Shown here one piece after another: positions 1-8,222 of a DNA stretch of 36,092 bases. The translations under genes and the position numbers were made by a program. This stretch comes from Clostridiaceae bacterium (GTDB lineage Bacteria > Bacillota > Clostridia > Lachnospirales > Lachnospiraceae). Within the stretch, counting starts at the first letter, position 1. Each line of letters begins with the position of its first letter. The notes under the pieces are model-generated. The model worked only from the letters and a program-made list of their open reading frames with translations, was not told the DNA's origin and ran no database searches. The DNA lies in the NCBI GenBank assembly GCA_021200535.1, contig JAJQGL010000033.1, positions 1 to 36,092 on the forward strand, read 5' to 3'.

Positions 1-152
1 ATTCCCTGCTCTATTCCTTGCTTTAGACCTTGTTCTTTTCCCCGCTCTATTCCTTTTTGCTCTGCTTCCTTCGCTGCTTCTTTTGCTGCCTCATATCTTT
101 CACTCTCGATATATTCCAGCAGGATTTCTTTTTCATCATACATTGCTAACAT
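1..152 (-). pseudogene. Rpn/PD-(D/E)XK-transposase-like C-terminal fragment (runs off the left edge)
   Basis: The minus strand reads an open frame starting MLAMYDEKEILLEYIES, followed by a charged Glu/Lys/Gly-rich tail with repeated EQG/KGIERG units. This looks like the C-terminal part of the Rpn (recombination-promoting nuclease, PD-(D/E)XK) putative transposase family common in Lachnospiraceae. The nuclease core is absent. The upstream in-frame residues (RREVVTI) still resemble the family, so homology seems to reach about position 176, where the hairpin element at 172-267 begins. An AGGAGG at 168-173 could act as a ribosome binding site for the ATG at 152, but it may simply be codons for Arg-Arg. 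An in-frame stop lies at 249-251. The gene is either a truncated remnant or a very short independent reading frame; its 3' end is outside the window. Confidence 0.45.
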
Positions 153-171
153 AATCGTCACAACCTCCCTC

Positions 172-267
172 CTGAGCGACTCTGTCGCGAAGAGGCGGCA
201 AGAAATTCGCGAAGGCGATTTCTTGTCTGCCATCAGAGTTATTTGTTTTCATTCGGAAACAAATAAC
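172..267 (-). repeat. Two-hairpin structured repeat element, copy 1
   Basis: Read on the minus strand, the element has hairpin A (11-bp perfect stem GTTATTTGTTT/AAACAAATAAC, 8-nt loop), a conserved linker TGATGGCAGA, hairpin B (AAGAAAT plus CGC, one bulge), then GCCTCTTCGC and the tail TCGCTCAG. About 75% of positions match the second copy at 8233-8326, which lies on the opposite strand. Stem changes are compensated. The element ends exactly where Rpn-like coding similarity begins. Confidence 0.7.
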
Positions 268-270
268 CGT

Positions 271-302
271 ATGAGAAATAAGCTATCGAGCTTATTTCTC
301 AT
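271..302. repeat. Perfect 14-bp inverted repeat (stem-loop)
   Basis: Positions 271-284 and 289-302 are exact reverse complements (ATGAGAAATAAGCT) around a 4-nt loop. There is no U-run on either strand, so it is not a classical terminator. It directly follows the structured element at 172-267. Confidence 0.7.
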
Positions 303-344
303 AATGCCTTCTTTTCTTAGCGATACAAATATCACATTTCCATT

Positions 345-385
345 TTTACCATCAGCCGCACCCACAGGAAGCGGCTAATGGTAAA
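345..385. repeat. Long stem-loop with one internal mismatch
   Basis: TTTACCAT-C-AGCCGC (345-359) pairs with GCGGCT-A-ATGGTAAA (371-385) around an 11-nt loop. A fifth hairpin (CGGTTGA/TCAACCG, 397-423) lies between it and tRNA-Gln. These may help end transcription of the tRNA cluster, but neither has a U-tract. Confidence 0.6.
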
Positions 386-440
386 TCGAATAATTTCGGT
401 TGACGCTGGCGGAGCTTCAACCGCCAAACAAAGTAAAAAC

Positions 441-511
441 TGGGCTAGCGGGATTCGAACCCACGAGTGCAGGAGTCAAAGTCCTGTGCCTTACCGCTTG
501 GCGATAGCCCA
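441..511 (-). tRNA. tRNA-Gln (anticodon TTG)
   Basis: The minus strand folds as a 71-nt tRNA. The acceptor stem TGGGCTA pairs with its 3' partner, the anticodon loop ACTTTGACT carries TTG, and the T-arm GGGTTCGAATCCC is present. It is the last gene of the minus-strand tRNA cluster. About 210 bp separate it from tRNA-His; that gap holds no supported gene. Confidence 0.95.
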
Positions 512-723
512 TCATTTTATTTAAAATAATATACTGATACCATTTTGACGATACATCTATAATTCAGATAAACAACATGATACAATGATAAGTAGACCGA
601 GCACGCCTGCATATGAGGGTGCAGCATGATTCTCATGACTCATTAGATTCATAATGGAATCGTTTGATTCATGATATTCCGCAGATAATCTATCAGAACA
701 AATAATTATAACAAGGAGAGAAA

Positions 724-798
724 GGTGGATACTGGGATTCGAACCCAGGGCCTCCAGAGCCACAATCTGGCGCGCTAACCAACTGCGCTATACCCACC
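724..798 (-). tRNA. tRNA-His (anticodon GTG)
   Basis: The minus strand gives a 75-nt tRNA with anticodon GTG in loop ATTGTGGCT and T-loop GGGTTCGAATCCC. The extra G at -1 opposite the discriminator C, the hallmark of tRNA-His, is encoded at 798/724. Confidence 0.95.
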
Positions 799-802
799 AT
801 AG

Positions 803-876
803 CGTGCCAGAAGGGATTCGAACCCCCGACAACCGGCTTAGAAGGCCGATGCTCTATCCAGCTGAGCTACTGGCAC
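803..876 (-). tRNA. tRNA-Arg (anticodon TCT)
   Basis: The 74-nt cloverleaf on the minus strand has acceptor stem GTGCCAG/CTGGCAC, anticodon TCT in CCTTCTAAG, and T-arm GGGGGTTCGAATCCC. It reads AGA codons. It lies four bases from tRNA-His. Confidence 0.95.
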
Positions 877-883
877 GTATAAG

Positions 884-954
884 AGCGGGTGATGGGAATC
901 GAACCCACGTATCCAGCTTGGAAGGCTGGTGTTCTACCATTGAACTACACCCGC
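884..954 (-). tRNA. tRNA-Gly (anticodon TCC)
   Basis: The 71-nt cloverleaf on the minus strand has acceptor GCGGGTG/CACCCGC-type pairing, anticodon loop CTTCCAA with TCC, and T-arm GTGGGTTCGATTCCCAT. It reads GGA/GGN codons and is seven bases from tRNA-Arg. Confidence 0.95.
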
Positions 955-1022
955 ATGATGTATAAATCGAAGCTCTAATAATTTGCTTCTGTCTATTATA
1001 TTGTATACCTATACGCCGCAAA

Positions 1023-1097
1023 TCGGGGTGACAGGATTCGAACCTGCGACCCCCTGATCCCAAATCAGGTACACTAGCCAAACTGTGCCACACCCCG
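1023..1097 (-). tRNA. tRNA-Pro (anticodon TGG)
   Basis: The minus strand gives acceptor CGGGGTG/CACCCCG with discriminator A, anticodon TGG in loop TTTGGGA, and T-arm GCAGGTTCGAATCCTGT. It is the first gene of the five-tRNA transcription unit, about 40 bp from the -10 box. Confidence 0.95.
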
Positions 1098-1138
1098 AAT
1101 CGTTGTTTTGCAACCGTCTTATCCGCGACGCAAGTAAA

Positions 1139-1167
1139 ATTATATTACAGCAAGCGATCAATGTCAA
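1139..1167 (-). promoter_or_regulatory. Sigma-A promoter of the tRNA cluster
   Basis: On the minus strand TTGACA (1167-1162) and TATAAT (1144-1139) are separated by exactly 17 bp, a full consensus match. Transcription would start near 1132 and run through tRNA-Pro, -Gly, -Arg, -His and -Gln. A downstream GCGACGC stretch resembles a GC-rich discriminator, consistent with stringent control; that last point is inference. Confidence 0.85.
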
Positions 1168-1249
1168 CACTTTTTTTGATTTTTTTCTTTTGTTTTTCTT
1201 CTGTTTTTCTTTTGCAAGGTTTTATAATTCCATTTGTTCAACAAGGCGG

Positions 1250-3739
1250 TTATCCTTTATTTTTACGCGCTTTTTTTAATTCATCCCCTGTTTTTTCGTA
1301 CTGTTCCAAAAACGCCGGCATTTTTTCCTTGATTGTCTCCCACTCGTCCTGTTTTGCCAAATCATTCAGCTCTTCTGCCATGTCGCCCAGCGCCATGGCG
1401 CCCACCTGTCTCGACACACTTTTCAGTGCATGTATTTCTATCAGATACTCCCGCTTATTATCCGTTTCCAGAATATTCTGAAACTGCTTTATCCGATCAG
1501 GAATCGCCTGACAATATGATTCCAGAATAATTTGATATAATTCCTCGCTCTGAAGCATATTTATAGCACCCTTTATATCCAGTCCCGGCACAGGTTCATC
1601 TTCTTCCGTACCCTCAACAGCAGCTGCAATATATGCATCTGCCGAAAAATAGTCCGTGTCACCATCCCCTGTCCGCGCAGGCACCGGATTCGGCGCTTTT
1701 TTGATTTTTTCCGGAGGCAGCCATTGGCGAAGCTTCTCCAACAGTACCTTTACCTCCACAGGCTTCGGCACAAAATCATTCATCCCCTCCCGGATAAATT
1801 CTTGTTCAATCCCATCCGCTACATTGCCGGTCAACGCTATAATCGGCACATCACGGTAATTTTCATAAAAGCTTCTAATAATATGTGTTGTCTCAACTCC
1901 ATCCATTTCCGGCATCATGTGATCCATAAAAATCAGGTCATACTGCTTTCCGGCGATCAGATCAATCGCCTCTTTTCCACTCTGCGCTGTGTCAATCTGC
2001 ATTTCAAGCGGTTCCAAAAGCCCCACATCCACCTGCAGATTAATCAGGTTATCATCTACCATCAGCACACGCGCTTCCGGGGCAACAAAATGAATGATCT
2101 GTTCGTTTGCCGCTCTGCCGATCTGCAGTTCTTCCCCATTTAAAAATGCAGCCACCAGATTTGTCGAAAATGGGCGCTTCATAATCCGCAAATTTTCCTG
2201 TGCAAATTTCAGTGTACTGTAATAATCCGCCAAAAGAATCACAGAAATATTTCTTCGTACTGCAACGAAATCTACAAGCATGTCTCCCCAATGATTCTCA
2301 TCTGTAAAAAGATAGCGCTTTTCTTTAAAATCCACCACAGGTATCAGTGCGCAGGAAGTAATATCCTGATAAGAAACCCTCAGCTGGTCTAATATTTCAT
2401 GCAAAGCACGGCGCAGCGCGCCTTCCGGCAGCATAATATATACAATATGGCTGTCCGGATTTTCAATCTGAATGCTTGTATCTGTAATGGCAATCCTCTG
2501 CGGAATCTGCACGGAAAAACAACTGCCTTCTCCATAGGTGCTCTCTACGGTAATCTGTCCATGCATCATATCGACGAGATTTTTTGTAATCGCCAGCCCC
2601 AGCCCGGTTCCCTCAATATTGCGGTTTCTTTTGCTGTCTACCTGCTGAAACGACTCAAAAATCCCCTTCAAATCCTGCTCTTTAATGCCAATGCCGGAAT
2701 CCCGGACACTCATATCCAGAATAATATTTTCTTCATCTGTTCTTTGAAAATCTATGTTCAAAACAATCGAACCATTCTGGGTGAACTTAACCGCATTATT
2801 CAAAATATTTACCACAACCTGACGGATACGATTGCTGTCTCCCCGCAGCCGAACCGGAATTTCCGGATTGATTTTTAATATCATTTCAACGTTTGGGTTT
2901 GAAACCTTTGCCTGCATCATATTCATGATTTCCAGAGCCAGCTCGGACACAGAATACAGCTCTTCGCGCAAATGCATCTTGCCTGCCTGAATCTTGGAAA
3001 AATCCAAAATATCATTGATCAAAGACAAAAGTGCTTTTCCCGAAGTCTGAATCTGTCTGATATAGTCTCTTGCATCACGGTTCATCTGCTCACGGAGCGC
3101 CATCTCTGCCATTCCAATCACGGCATTCATCGGAGTACGAATTTCATGGCTCATATTTGCCAAAAAATCCGACTTCATCTGCGCTACTTTTTTTGCCTCT
3201 GTCTCCGTCTCCATAACCTGATATCGGCTGACCGTAAGTTCTATCAGTGTTTCTACAACCGTCTCCAGGTAATCAACCGCTTTCCTTATCTCGCGCTTTG
3301 TCGTAATATTTACTTTCTGCAGGGCTTTCCAAAAACGGTGCGGATTGACATCGATTTCCAATGCTTTTTTCCGGAAGAAATACATATCCGGCTCAGATGT
3401 CAGCACCTGACCGCCGTAAAACACAGCGACAACCTCGTCCTCCAGAAGCAGCGGCACCATGAAATTGACCAGGCCAATATGACAACGGTAAACAATAGAC
3501 TTCTTTCCGTCTATCACTTCACGGATTCTTTCCGCAATACACTTTTCACACGCCTCATATCCTACCGGGGACATCCGCACATATTTCCGGCAAAGCTCGG
3601 AGAAACAGCTGCAATCTGTTACCATCTCTCCCTGAATGGTCAGCACAACCGCAGCAAAGCCCATTAGCCGGGAAAAATTATCCTGAATCTTCTGCATACT
3701 TTTTATGTCAAATGTCTGGTTCAGTTTCTCATCTTCCAT
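1250..3739 (-). CDS. PocR-domain hybrid sensor histidine kinase (HisKA-HATPase-REC-HPt)
   Basis: This 829-residue protein has no membrane segment, so it senses a cytoplasmic ligand. Residues ~10-165 are a PocR-type domain (Cys pattern CSCFSELC, YEACEKC, YRCHIGL; GGQV motif). HisKA is at ~185-255 with phospho-acceptor H198 in MSHEIRTPMN. HATPase_c is at ~300-415 (N315 box, DSGIGI, GTGLGL). A poorly conserved receiver-like stretch at ~430-530 may be degenerate. A full REC domain is at ~556-672 with D606 in FMDHMMPEMDG, and an HPt domain ends the protein with H770 in IHALKSVSR. All phosphorelay sites appear intact. The ATG at 3739 follows GGGGGAG. It starts 27 bp after the LacI-like sensor gene and is probably cotranscribed with it. 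The final output regulator is not encoded nearby. Confidence 0.9.
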   Translation of the reverse strand: MEDEKLNQTFDIKSMQKIQDNFSRLMGFAAVVLTIQGEMVTDCSCFSELCRKYVRMSPVGYEACEKCIAERIREVIDGKKSIVYRCHIGLVNFMVPLLLEDEVVAVFYGGQVLTSEPDMYFFRKKALEIDVNPHRFWKALQKVNITTKREIRKAVDYLETVVETLIELTVSRYQVMETETEAKKVAQMKSDFLANMSHEIRTPMNAVIGMAEMALREQMNRDARDYIRQIQTSGKALLSLINDILDFSKIQAGKMHLREELYSVSELALEIMNMMQAKVSNPNVEMILKINPEIPVRLRGDSNRIRQVVVNILNNAVKFTQNGSIVLNIDFQRTDEENIILDMSVRDSGIGIKEQDLKGIFESFQQVDSKRNRNIEGTGLGLAITKNLVDMMHGQITVESTYGEGSCFSVQIPQRIAITDTSIQIENPDSHIVYIMLPEGALRRALHEILDQLRVSYQDITSCALIPVVDFKEKRYLFTDENHWGDMLVDFVAVRRNISVILLADYYSTLKFAQENLRIMKRPFSTNLVAAFLNGEELQIGRAANEQIIHFVAPEARVLMVDDNLINLQVDVGLLEPLEMQIDTAQSGKEAIDLIAGKQYDLIFMDHMMPEMDGVETTHIIRSFYENYRDVPIIALTGNVADGIEQEFIREGMNDFVPKPVEVKVLLEKLRQWLPPEKIKKAPNPVPARTGDGDTDYFSADAYIAAAVEGTEEDEPVPGLDIKGAINMLQSEELYQIILESYCQAIPDRIKQFQNILETDNKREYLIEIHALKSVSRQVGAMALGDMAEELNDLAKQDEWETIKEKMPAFLEQYEKTGDELKKARKNKG

Positions 3740-3766
3740 GGCTCTCCCCCTTTCCCCGGATTGATC

Positions 3767-5179
3767 TTACAATTTCCTTTCAATTTCTGTATCCTGCTTT
3801 TTCCGGACAATCGAAAAAATCACATTCAAGTTCATTACAAATTCATATAATCTCTGCTGGTTGACCATTCCCCAGTCAAAAGCAACTGCAACATAGCCAA
3901 ACATGAGGTCATTTGCATGGAGCGGAGTAAAAATTACCTGATTTTCCTTCTCATACATCGACTGCATATTTGCCAGCTGCTCATGAAAATGATATGGCAG
4001 CCTTACAATCTGAAATCGTTTTTCGTATTCCACGGCAATCCATTCTACCATGTGTTCCAAATCAATACTTCCCTTTTGCAGAACCGCATGCTCATCCTGA
4101 AGAAATTCTTCACTGATACAAATGCGCAAATCTGTATACCGAATGTCATAAATATATTTGTGCAGGTGCTTCGCCAGTTCTTCTACCTTATTGTACTGTG
4201 TCATTTTTTCCAGCATACTGCACATGATATTCATATGATTGATATTGGAGGAATATTTGTTATACACAGTCAGCAGCGCTTTATTTGCCTTAACATAGTC
4301 CCGCTTCATGCATCCGCAGGATTCGCCGAAATGACAGGTATATCCCACCCGCTCATTCTCTTCGTGGGGCGTCTTGCCGCTCAGAAATATACTGACCGAT
4401 TTCATAACGCTCTGTCCGATTTCTTTTATTTTATAAGAAGCTGTTGTCAATCTGGGGGTATAATACTGCCCCAGCTCGATCTGGTCAAAGCCTGTTACAA
4501 TCACATCCTCCGGCACAGAGTAGCCATGCTCCGATAAAACATCAATCGCTGTCACTGCCATCAGATCATTTGCACAGATAATGGCGTCCGGCAGCTCCTG
4601 ATCATCTACAAGAAATCCCTGTACCACTTTTCTTGCCGGCCACTCCCAAAACTCTCCGTATCCAATCTGGTCACTGCTGACAGGAATTCCATATTCTGAC
4701 AGAACCTTCCGGAATATGGCTTCTCTTCGGTCTGAAAAATAATTATTCTTCATGCCTCCGACAAAATTAATCCGTTTGCAGCCATGCACTTTCACAACAT
4801 GGCGCACAAGTTCTTCAAAGGCAGGCTCCCAGTCAAACAGCACATTATATGCGTTTTTGTGTTTTCTGTCCACAGAAATAACCGGGATTCCCGCTTTGTT
4901 TGTCCGCCTGATCAAACGGTCTGCCACACTCTCATCTTTTATGGTTTCTGACATCACAACCAATGTGCAAAGCCGCTCATAGGTAATCAGATCCAATATG
5001 GCTTTTTCACCGTTTTCAGATAAATCCCCATTGAACAAGTCATCATTCATATTAAAAATCTGCACATAATAATTGTTCAGTGCAGCTTCGCGGCAGATAG
5101 CACGCACCATAGAGCCCTGCGGCTCCCACTGTACCTTTGCTATGCAAATAGCAATCACCGGCTTTTTCAATGTTTCCAT
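3767..5179 (-). CDS. LacI-type periplasmic-binding-like sensor without HTH (cytoplasmic ligand sensor)
   Basis: The 470-residue protein begins METLKKPVIAIC and is a Peripla_BP_3/LacI-type ligand-binding fold over residues ~7-280. Landmarks are KVQWEPQGSMVRAI, the GKTP-like end of the sensor and DVIVTGFDQIELGQYYTPRLTT, the segment typical of LacI/GalR effector domains. There is no DNA-binding helix-turn-helix and no signal peptide. A GESCGC motif marks the end of the sensor. The C-terminal ~180 residues are helical, then GAF-like by appearance. Similar sensors are often fused to GGDEF domains; no GGDEF is present here. The ATG at 5179 is preferred because AAGAGGA precedes it; a GTG at 5269 would add 30 repetitive, poorly conserved residues. 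It likely feeds a ligand signal to the adjoining PocR kinase. Confidence 0.75.
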   Translation of the reverse strand: METLKKPVIAICIAKVQWEPQGSMVRAICREAALNNYYVQIFNMNDDLFNGDLSENGEKAILDLITYERLCTLVVMSETIKDESVADRLIRRTNKAGIPVISVDRKHKNAYNVLFDWEPAFEELVRHVVKVHGCKRINFVGGMKNNYFSDRREAIFRKVLSEYGIPVSSDQIGYGEFWEWPARKVVQGFLVDDQELPDAIICANDLMAVTAIDVLSEHGYSVPEDVIVTGFDQIELGQYYTPRLTTASYKIKEIGQSVMKSVSIFLSGKTPHEENERVGYTCHFGESCGCMKRDYVKANKALLTVYNKYSSNINHMNIMCSMLEKMTQYNKVEELAKHLHKYIYDIRYTDLRICISEEFLQDEHAVLQKGSIDLEHMVEWIAVEYEKRFQIVRLPYHFHEQLANMQSMYEKENQVIFTPLHANDLMFGYVAVAFDWGMVNQQRLYEFVMNLNVIFSIVRKKQDTEIERKL

Positions 5180-5214
5180 AAAAGTCCTCTTTTCTGCGCA
5201 TACTCCCTGCGCAT
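5167..5214 (-). other. Candidate upstream mini-ORF (15 aa) overlapping the LacI-like sensor start
   Basis: The frame reads MRREYAQKRGLLWKH and stops inside the first codons of the main gene. Its beginning MR(R/K)EYA is shared with a mini-ORF at 22273-22326 in the same position relative to another signalling gene. It lies in a repeat with ATGCGCA units, so shared sequence could be repeat-driven rather than translation-driven. Confidence 0.3.
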
Positions 5215-5274
5215 GTTTCCAATCACCTGTTCTTTTTCCCGTATGACTCCCTCTCACATTTTCAATCACCTGCT

Positions 5275-6360
5275 CTATTTCTTATGCGAATCTCCGTGCA
5301 CGTTTTCAATAATCTGTTCTACTTCCTGTATAAATTTCTGCATTTCTTCCTGTGTCCCGATAGAAATCCTCAAATAGTTTTCAATGCGCGGCTGATTTGC
5401 AAATCTCCGCACAAAAATATGTTTCTCCCGCAGTGCATCAAAAAACACAACTCCCGGAACAGACGAATGGCAGGCAAAAATAAAGTTTGTCTGGGAATCC
5501 CCAAATGTAAAGCCCAGACGCTTCAGCTCCTTTTTCGTCCATTCTCTGGTGGCAATCACTTTCCTGCAGGTCTCTTCAAAGTATGCAGTGTCCCGGATAG
5601 CCGCCACACCCATTGCCACCGACAGGCGCGTCATCGGATAACTGTTAAAGGAAAAACGCACGTCATTCATAGCATGGATTAAAGCCTCCTGCCCTATCGC
5701 ATGTCCAATTCGCATACCCGCAAGGGAACGCGATTTGCTAAAGGTCTGCACAATCAATACATTGTCATACTTCCGGACCAGTTCTAAAGCGCTCAGATCA
5801 CTGAAATCCACATACGCTTCATCAATAATCACGACAACATCCTGATTTTGCAATACGATTTCTTCCAGCGCCTGAATACTTTGCCCGACACCGGTCGGCG
5901 CATTGGGGTTTGCCAGGACCACCCCGCCATTTTCCCTGTAATAATCTTCCCTGACCACTTCGAAGTTTTCATCCAGCGGTACTTTTTCATATGGAATCTG
6001 AAACAGCTCCGCCCAGACATCATAAAAAGAATATGTAATATCCGGAAAAAGAATCGGCTTTTTGGAATTAAAAAAAGTCATAAATGCAATCGCAAGCACA
6101 TCATCCGAACCTACCCCAACAAAAACCTGTTCCCTTTTCACTCCATTGTATTCTGCGATAGCGTCAACCAGCTCTGCAGAAGCCGGATCCGGATACAGGC
6201 GGAGCATGCTTTCGTCAAACTGGTCAAGTGCCTCCCGAACCTTTGGCGACGGCGGGTAAGGGTTTTCATTCGTGTTGAGTTTAATCATATCATCAAGCTT
6301 TGGCTGCTCTCCCGGCACATAGGGATTAGTTTTGCGCAAATTATCTTTCCAACTGCTCAT
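5275..6360 (-). CDS. hisC: Histidinol-phosphate aminotransferase (HisC-type, PLP fold type I)
   Basis: The 361-residue protein carries the HisC signature KLNTNENPYPPSP near residue 27, NPNAPTG near 151, DEAYVDF near 180 and the PLP-binding lysine K209 in TFSKSRSLAGMRIG. HisC converts histidinol phosphate and 2-oxoglutarate to imidazole-acetol phosphate and glutamate in histidine synthesis; paralogues often act on aromatic amino acids. No other his gene lies nearby, so a broader aromatic or histidinol-phosphate role is possible. The start is set at 6360 because GGAGG sits six bases upstream; an ATG 12 bases earlier overlaps that site. It is 92 bp downstream of another aminotransferase and 95 bp upstream of the LacI-like sensor. 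Confidence 0.85.
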   Translation of the reverse strand: MSSWKDNLRKTNPYVPGEQPKLDDMIKLNTNENPYPPSPKVREALDQFDESMLRLYPDPASAELVDAIAEYNGVKREQVFVGVGSDDVLAIAFMTFFNSKKPILFPDITYSFYDVWAELFQIPYEKVPLDENFEVVREDYYRENGGVVLANPNAPTGVGQSIQALEEIVLQNQDVVVIIDEAYVDFSDLSALELVRKYDNVLIVQTFSKSRSLAGMRIGHAIGQEALIHAMNDVRFSFNSYPMTRLSVAMGVAAIRDTAYFEETCRKVIATREWTKKELKRLGFTFGDSQTNFIFACHSSVPGVVFFDALREKHIFVRRFANQPRIENYLRISIGTQEEMQKFIQEVEQIIENVHGDSHKK

Positions 6361-6452
6361 CTTTTCCTCCATTCTGAAGCGTCACAAATCCGAGGCTGAA
6401 AAATACTCGTCAGAGATTTTTTCAACCTTGTTGTCTCCTGTTCATATCCCAA

Positions 6453-7646
6453 TCACTTACCGGACTGGTAGCTTTCAGCCAATTTTTCAAACGCCCCAAA
6501 GGAACGGCGAATCATTGCCGGGTCGACACAATAGGCGATACGCACATACCCTGGGCAGGCAAAGGAGCTTCCCGGCACCAAAAGCAGATTGAACTCTTTT
6601 GCCTTTGCCGCAAATGCGCTGTCATCTTCCTCTAATGCCTTTACCCACATATAAAAAGCGCCCTGCGGCTTTGCACACTCAAATCCCAGCTCCTGCAGCT
6701 TGCCATACAGCAGTTTCCGGTTTGCATCATACACGGAAATATCCGTTGCCGCACCCAGACATTTTGCCACGGTCAGCTGCTGCAGAGACGGCGCATTGAC
6801 AAAACCTAAGATTCTTGTGGCAATCGTCGCGGCATTGAGGACATTTTCAAAATCATCCGCCTCATCCGGAATGACAAGATACCCGATTCGCTCTCCCGGC
6901 AGGGAAAGTGATTTGCTGTATGAATAGCCCACAATAGTATTTGCGTAATATTTCGTAAGGTATGGCACCTGTATGCCGTCATAGACAAGTTCACGGTATG
7001 GTTCATCTGCAATCAGATAGATTGCTGTGCCATATTCCTTCTGTTTTTCTTCTAATATAGCAGCAAGTCTTTGTATTGTCTCTTCGGAATACACTACGCC
7101 GGTCGGATTATTGGGCGTATTCACAATAACCGCCTTCGTGCGTGCCGTAACCATCTGCCCCAGCCTGTTCAAATCCGGCTGAAAATCGGGTATGCTTGGC
7201 GGAACGGCAACCATAACGCCATCATAATTTGCAACGTAATTGTTGTACTCTCCAAAATACGGTGCAAAGGCAATCACCTCATCCCCAGGGTCAAGCAGTG
7301 TTTTTAATATCACATTTAACCCGCCTGCTGCCCCAACTGTCATGATGATATTTTTTCCGGAAAAGCGGGTGCCAAAGTTCTGATTCAGGGAGAGGGCTAT
7401 CGCCTCCCGAACCTCTTCAAATCCGGCATTGTTCATATAACCGTGAATTTTATTGGGAGCTTCTTCTTTCAATACCTTAATGATGTTTTCCTTTACCTCC
7501 GCAGGCGGCTCGACGCTTGGATTGCCCAAGCTGAAATCAAATACATTTTCTGCCCCGTATAATCCGGCAAGCCGTTTTCCCTCTTCAAACATAGCCCTTG
7601 TAACAGAGCTGCCCTCTACATATTTTAACATTTTATGTGCTATCAT
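6453..7646 (-). CDS. Class I/II pyridoxal-phosphate aminotransferase (aspartate/aromatic type)
   Basis: The 397-residue protein is a fold type I aminotransferase. It has DFSLGNPSVEPP near residue 37, NTPNNPTG near 177 (aspartate that clamps the substrate), DEPYREL near 214 and PLP lysine K245 in YSYSKSLSLPGERIG. It swaps an amino group between an amino acid and a keto acid; the exact substrate cannot be read from sequence. Full family length is present. The ATG at 7646 has AAAGGA about 12 bases upstream and CAGGGA directly before it; a second ATG at 7631 is possible. It is the first gene of a four-gene minus-strand run. Confidence 0.85.
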   Translation of the reverse strand: MIAHKMLKYVEGSSVTRAMFEEGKRLAGLYGAENVFDFSLGNPSVEPPAEVKENIIKVLKEEAPNKIHGYMNNAGFEEVREAIALSLNQNFGTRFSGKNIIMTVGAAGGLNVILKTLLDPGDEVIAFAPYFGEYNNYVANYDGVMVAVPPSIPDFQPDLNRLGQMVTARTKAVIVNTPNNPTGVVYSEETIQRLAAILEEKQKEYGTAIYLIADEPYRELVYDGIQVPYLTKYYANTIVGYSYSKSLSLPGERIGYLVIPDEADDFENVLNAATIATRILGFVNAPSLQQLTVAKCLGAATDISVYDANRKLLYGKLQELGFECAKPQGAFYMWVKALEEDDSAFAAKAKEFNLLLVPGSSFACPGYVRIAYCVDPAMIRRSFGAFEKLAESYQSGK

Positions 7647-7740
7647 TTTCCCTGCAATTTTCCTTTCTTCCGATTTTCTTTCCCCTGTTAAATCACACTG
7701 TATTTATGAGCGTGCTGCTCTTTACACACTCCCCCTAAAC

Positions 7741-7750
7741 AGTATAACAT
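7741..7750 (-). promoter_or_regulatory. Possible extended -10 promoter for the aminotransferase operon
   Basis: The minus strand has TGTTATACT, a TG-extended -10 with TATACT at 7746-7741, about 95 bp from the first gene. No convincing -35 box is visible. Beyond it, 7770-7930 holds no supported feature. Confidence 0.4.
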
Positions 7751-7931
7751 AAATTGGCGTCATATGTTATTTTTATTCGCCATATTCACAATTTTTCTGG
7801 CTCTTTTTTAAATCTTTTTCCGCTCGTTTCTAAGTCTTTGCTGCGTCGGACAGCTTGCTGGACGCTTTTGCGCATGTCGGTGGAGGACTGTGAATAGTAA
7901 CTTTGAATCTAATTTTTTAATAAAAAAGGGC

Positions 7932-7960
7932 TTGCTTTTTGGAATCAGGTTTGCTATAAT
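7932..7960 (+). promoter_or_regulatory. Promoter of tRNA-Lys
   Basis: TTGCTT (7932-7937) and TATAAT (7955-7960) are 17 bp apart, with a TG extension directly before the -10. The expected start is near 7967, leaving an ~85-nt leader before the mature tRNA. Confidence 0.8.
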
Positions 7961-8051
7961 GTCACTGTTGCGGTTGACGAGGCACTATTAAAAGCTTATC
8001 ACCGCCGGTTTGTTTGATCTATATTTATAGAAAGCAAATGCAATATATTTT

Positions 8052-8124
8052 GCGCGATTAGCTCAGCTGGCAGAGCACCTGACTCTTAATCAGGGTGTCC
8101 AGGGTTCGAACCCCTGATCGCGCA
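8052..8124 (+). tRNA. tRNA-Lys (anticodon CTT)
   Basis: The 73-nt cloverleaf has acceptor GCGCGAT/ATCGCGC with discriminator A, D-arm GCTCAGCTGG, anticodon CTT in loop CTCTTAA, and T-arm CAGGGTTCGAACCCCTG. It reads AAG codons. It stands alone with its own promoter and terminator. Confidence 0.97.
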
Positions 8125-8128
8125 CTGG

Positions 8129-8167
8129 AGTCCTTGTTTGGCGCTTGCGCTGGGTAGGGGCTTTTTT
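8129..8167 (+). terminator. Rho-independent terminator of tRNA-Lys
   Basis: The segment 8129-8162 folds on itself almost end to end (AGTCC...GGGCGCTT-type core GGCGCTTGCGCT, several G-U pairs) and is followed by seven T residues at 8162-8168. Confidence 0.8.
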
Positions 8168-8222
8168 TGTGCAGGCACATCTTTATTCTAATTCCATATA
8201 TTATAGTAATATCTCTTTTGCG

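Noticed and set aside
557..763. Minus-strand frame with a hydrophobic end between tRNA-Gln and tRNA-His
   Set aside because: Overlaps tRNA-His; the inner 31-codon part has one possible membrane stretch but no ribosome binding site.
854..1093. 79-codon minus-strand frame across tRNA-Arg, -Gly and -Pro
   Set aside because: It is read straight through three clear tRNA genes; the protein-like text is tRNA sequence.
5180..5269. GTG start at 5269 for the LacI-like sensor
   Set aside because: Adds 30 residues from a repeat region, while ATG at 5179 has a better ribosome site and starts at the conserved fold.
7786..7875. 29-codon minus-strand frame with amphipathic, coding-like composition in the 7770-7930 gap
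   Set aside because: No ribosome binding site, and a stop lies just upstream of the ATG. Nearby ATTCACA/TGTGAAT ends look like an inverted repeat but match poorly beyond seven bases.
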